Below, piece after piece: positions 6,427 to 7,200 of a DNA stretch of 7,200 nucleotides. A model generated the notes under the pieces. That model was not told where the DNA came from. It did not search any database and saw only the letters and a program-made list of their open reading frames with translations. The stretch comes from Dehalococcoidales bacterium (GTDB taxonomy: Bacteria; Chloroflexota; Dehalococcoidia; E44-bin15): assembly GCA_012974295.1 (NCBI GenBank), contig JAAXQM010000205.1:1-7200 (forward strand). The letters run 5' to 3'. The translations under genes and the position numbers were made by a program. Each line of letters starts with the position of its first letter. Position 1 is the stretch's first letter.

Positions 6427-6541
6427 AATTTAGCTACGATTTATGGCGCGCCCGAAGGGATTCGAACCCCCGACCCTCGGTTCCGAAGACCGATGCTCTG
6501 ATCCGCTGAGCTACGGGCGCACGTTAAATCTGTAGCTAATT
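6427..6541 (-). repeat. Imperfect inverted repeats flanking the tRNA-Arg gene
   Basis: The left flank (6427-6443, aatttagctacgattta) and right flank (6525-6541, taaatctgtagctaatt) are reverse complements over 16 positions, with one unpaired base on each side (blocks of 4, 6 and 6 bp). The left copy abuts the CCA end, and the right copy is 4 nt from the tRNA 5' end. A precursor transcript could fold so that leader and trailer extend the acceptor stem. Confidence 0.7.
6444..6520 (-). tRNA. tRNA-Arg, anticodon TCG (reads CGA)
   Basis: All cloverleaf parts are present. The acceptor stem is GCGCCCG/CGGGCGC, followed by TA at positions 8-9. The D stem is GCTC/GAGC with a 9-nt loop. The anticodon stem is TCGGT/ACCGA with loop CTTCGGA, giving anticodon TCG. 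The variable loop has 5 nt, and the T stem GGGGG/CCCTT (two G-U pairs) carries loop TTCGAAT. The discriminator base is G, and the 3' CCA is encoded. Total length is 77 nt. It lies on the same strand as the acs operon, about 70 nt upstream of the operon promoter's -35 hexamer. Confidence 0.97.
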
Positions 6542-6572
6542 TCACTGAAGTCACATAACATAACAGATACCG

Positions 6573-6599
6573 ATTCTATTTTTGCTAATAATTTGCCAA
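6573..6599 (-). promoter_or_regulatory. Possible weak promoter for tRNA-Arg
   Basis: On the minus strand TTGGCA (6599-6594) and TAGAAT (6578-6573) lie 15 nt apart in an AT-rich setting. The hexamers are fair but the spacing is short. A start near 6566 would give a precursor 5' leader of about 45 nt containing the inverted repeat. It is a candidate only. Confidence 0.3.
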
Positions 6600-6687
6600 T
6601 AATGTTTTTCAACAGCCTCAGTTTCAGACTTATTATAAGCATTGCAAAAAGCTTCGTCAAAACGTTTGGTTATTATGGACCATAGCA

Positions 6688-6716
6688 TTGACAGGCTACC
6701 CTGCCTGGAGTATCAT
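6688..6716 (+). promoter_or_regulatory. Sigma-70-type promoter facing the zinc-ribbon gene
   Basis: A perfect TTGACA (6688-6693) and TATCAT (6711-6716, five of six) stand 17 nt apart. Transcription would start near 6723, about 160 nt before the zinc-ribbon gene. The spacer contains the inverted repeat CAGGC-N6-GCCTG (6692-6707), which could be an operator. No regulator gene is adjacent in the window. Confidence 0.65.
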
Positions 6717-6773
6717 CCCCTAACAAGTTATTCCATTGTGAGTCTTCTGATAACAAAAAAGGAGGACACCTTT

Positions 6774-6866
6774 GTGGTTATAAAAGTAACTCCTCGTTTG
6801 ACTTTCTTCTACAAATCAACCCCTATAACTGAATTTATTACTGTTACGAGGGTGAGAGTGTACTAA
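6774..6866 (+). CDS. Possible small ORF (30 aa), unknown function or leader peptide
   Basis: A GTG at 6774 follows AAGGAGG (6759-6765) by 8 nt. The frame runs 30 codons to TAA at 6864-6866, 3 nt before the next gene's SD begins. The peptide begins MVIKVTPRLTFFYKSTPIT, is basic and threonine-rich, and shows no family I recognise. In its favour are the strong SD, the good upstream promoter and the tight placement before the zinc-ribbon gene. Against it are its length and the GTG start. It could be a leader peptide for coupled translation, a real small protein or a chance frame. Confidence 0.3.
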   Translation: MVIKVTPRLTFFYKSTPITEFITVTRVRVY

Positions 6867-6869
6867 GTG

Positions 6870-6876
6870 AGGAGGT
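6870..6876 (+). promoter_or_regulatory. Ribosome binding site of the zinc-ribbon gene
   Basis: AGGAGGT is followed by a 6-nt spacer and ATG at 6883. It fixes the start of the gene that runs off the window end, and it lies just after the stop codon of the possible small ORF. Confidence 0.85.
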
Positions 6877-6882
6877 AGGGAT

Positions 6883-7200
6883 ATGAAGTGCCCATTCTGC
6901 AAAACTGGATTAGATAGAAATCGTATATCGTGTCCTGGCTGTGGATCTGGTAAGGATAGATTAACGGAAGGTCAGTTTACAGTACTTAAAAAGAGAGAAA
7001 AGAAGGCGGATAGGAATTCTACATTCTTTGCATTTGTTGGGATAGTAGGCATTGGTGGTGGAATTTTCAGCATTCTGAATGATTGGGCATTGTGGCTAGT
7101 AATATTAGCTTTGGTTGTTGGAATCATCGCTTTCATAATATCTATTGCCCAAATGTTGGATGCAAAAAATATTCGGTATATGCTTACCCTCTGGAAGAAG
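6883..7200 (+). CDS. Zinc-ribbon protein with two predicted membrane helices, partial (runs off window end)
   Basis: There are 106 codons without a stop. The first residues form a compact zinc ribbon: Cys3, Cys6, Cys17 and Cys20 as CPFC...CPGC. A charged Lys/Arg-rich linker follows (about 25-45), then two hydrophobic stretches likely to be transmembrane helices (about 47-66 and 69-91) split by a short turn (SILNDWAL). The last residues are again polar and basic, suggesting a cytoplasmic C-terminal part that continues past the edge. The start is fixed by the AGGAGGT site. Many bacteria have such small 'zinc ribbon plus membrane' proteins of unknown role, so no specific function can be assigned. 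It is divergent from the acs operon, has its own promoter and is much more AT-rich, so a link to acetyl-CoA metabolism is not supported. Confidence 0.85.
   Translation, partial: MKCPFCKTGLDRNRISCPGCGSGKDRLTEGQFTVLKKREKKADRNSTFFAFVGIVGIGGGIFSILNDWALWLVILALVVGIIAFIISIAQMLDAKNIRYMLTLWKK

Larger units (their letters stand above)
6521..6882. other. AT-rich intergenic stretch between tRNA-Arg and the zinc-ribbon gene
   Basis: This stretch separates the minus-strand tRNA/acs block from a plus-strand gene and holds no long convincing ORF. It contains the right-hand inverted repeat next to the tRNA, a weak possible tRNA promoter, a strong plus-strand promoter (6688-6716) and a possible 30-codon ORF (6774-6866). 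A longer reading frame extending up to 6642 would start at TTG without an SD, upstream of the promoter, so I do not accept that longer form. Confidence 0.6.

Noticed and set aside
6444..6520. tRNA-Arg as an attachment site of a mobile element
   Set aside because: No integrase gene, no partial tRNA duplicate and no direct repeat are visible in the window, and the composition change is on the 5' side of the tRNA.
6642..6866. Long version (74 codons) of the small plus-strand ORF
   Set aside because: It would start at TTG without an SD and upstream of the strong promoter at 6688-6716, so most of it would not be transcribed. Only the GTG start at 6774 has ribosome-site support.
1..7200. CRISPR arrays, insertion sequences or tandem repeats
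   Set aside because: I read through for regularly spaced repeats, transposase motifs and terminal repeats and saw none.

Overview
The window is bacterial. It carries most of the carbonyl-branch module of the Wood-Ljungdahl (reductive acetyl-CoA) pathway, so the source is almost certainly a strict anaerobe that makes or breaks acetyl-CoA from C1 units. The acetyl-CoA synthase is the long bacterial form (745 residues, with the N-terminal CODH-docking region) and not the short archaeal CdhC. The module uses a methyltetrahydrofolate-type methyltransferase, and there are good Shine-Dalgarno (SD) sites and sigma-70-like promoters. I lean towards an uncultured Chloroflexota (Dehalococcoidia-like) or clostridial-type lineage. 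This is inferred from gene order and general character and is not proven.

Minus strand, positions 6374 down to 1: a strong promoter (about 6346-6374) leads into a leader of roughly 100 nt with an intrinsic-terminator hairpin. The genes then follow in one direction: a small protein resembling the YflT/general stress protein 17M domain (5816-6241), acsB (acetyl-CoA synthase, 3552-5789, GTG start), acsD (small subunit of the corrinoid iron-sulfur protein, 2526-3473), acsC (large subunit, 1167-2510), cooC/acsF (nickel-insertion ATPase, 402-1154) and the 5' part of acsE (methyltransferase, 1-365, cut by the window edge). Gaps are 12 to 78 nt. Only the acsB-acsD gap holds a notable structure, a perfect 12-bp inverted repeat. 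AcsE passes the methyl group of methyl-H4folate to the cobalt of AcsC/AcsD. AcsB joins that methyl to CO and CoA at its Ni-containing A-cluster, and CooC supplies or inserts nickel. The CODH catalytic subunit (acsA) and the corrinoid-protein reactivation ferredoxin are not in the visible part of the operon.

Upstream of the operon, on the same strand, lies a complete tRNA-Arg(TCG) with encoded CCA (6444-6520). Its flanks are imperfect inverted repeats of each other. Beyond the tRNA the base composition drops from roughly 55% to under 40% G+C, and the genes turn to the plus strand. A consensus-like promoter (6688-6716) precedes a possible 30-codon ORF and then a zinc-ribbon/two-helix membrane protein (6883 to beyond 7200).

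The most unusual part is the operon leader (6241-6339). The arm that completes the terminator hairpin can instead pair, over 10 bp, with the SD of the first gene. This gives two mutually exclusive RNA structures.
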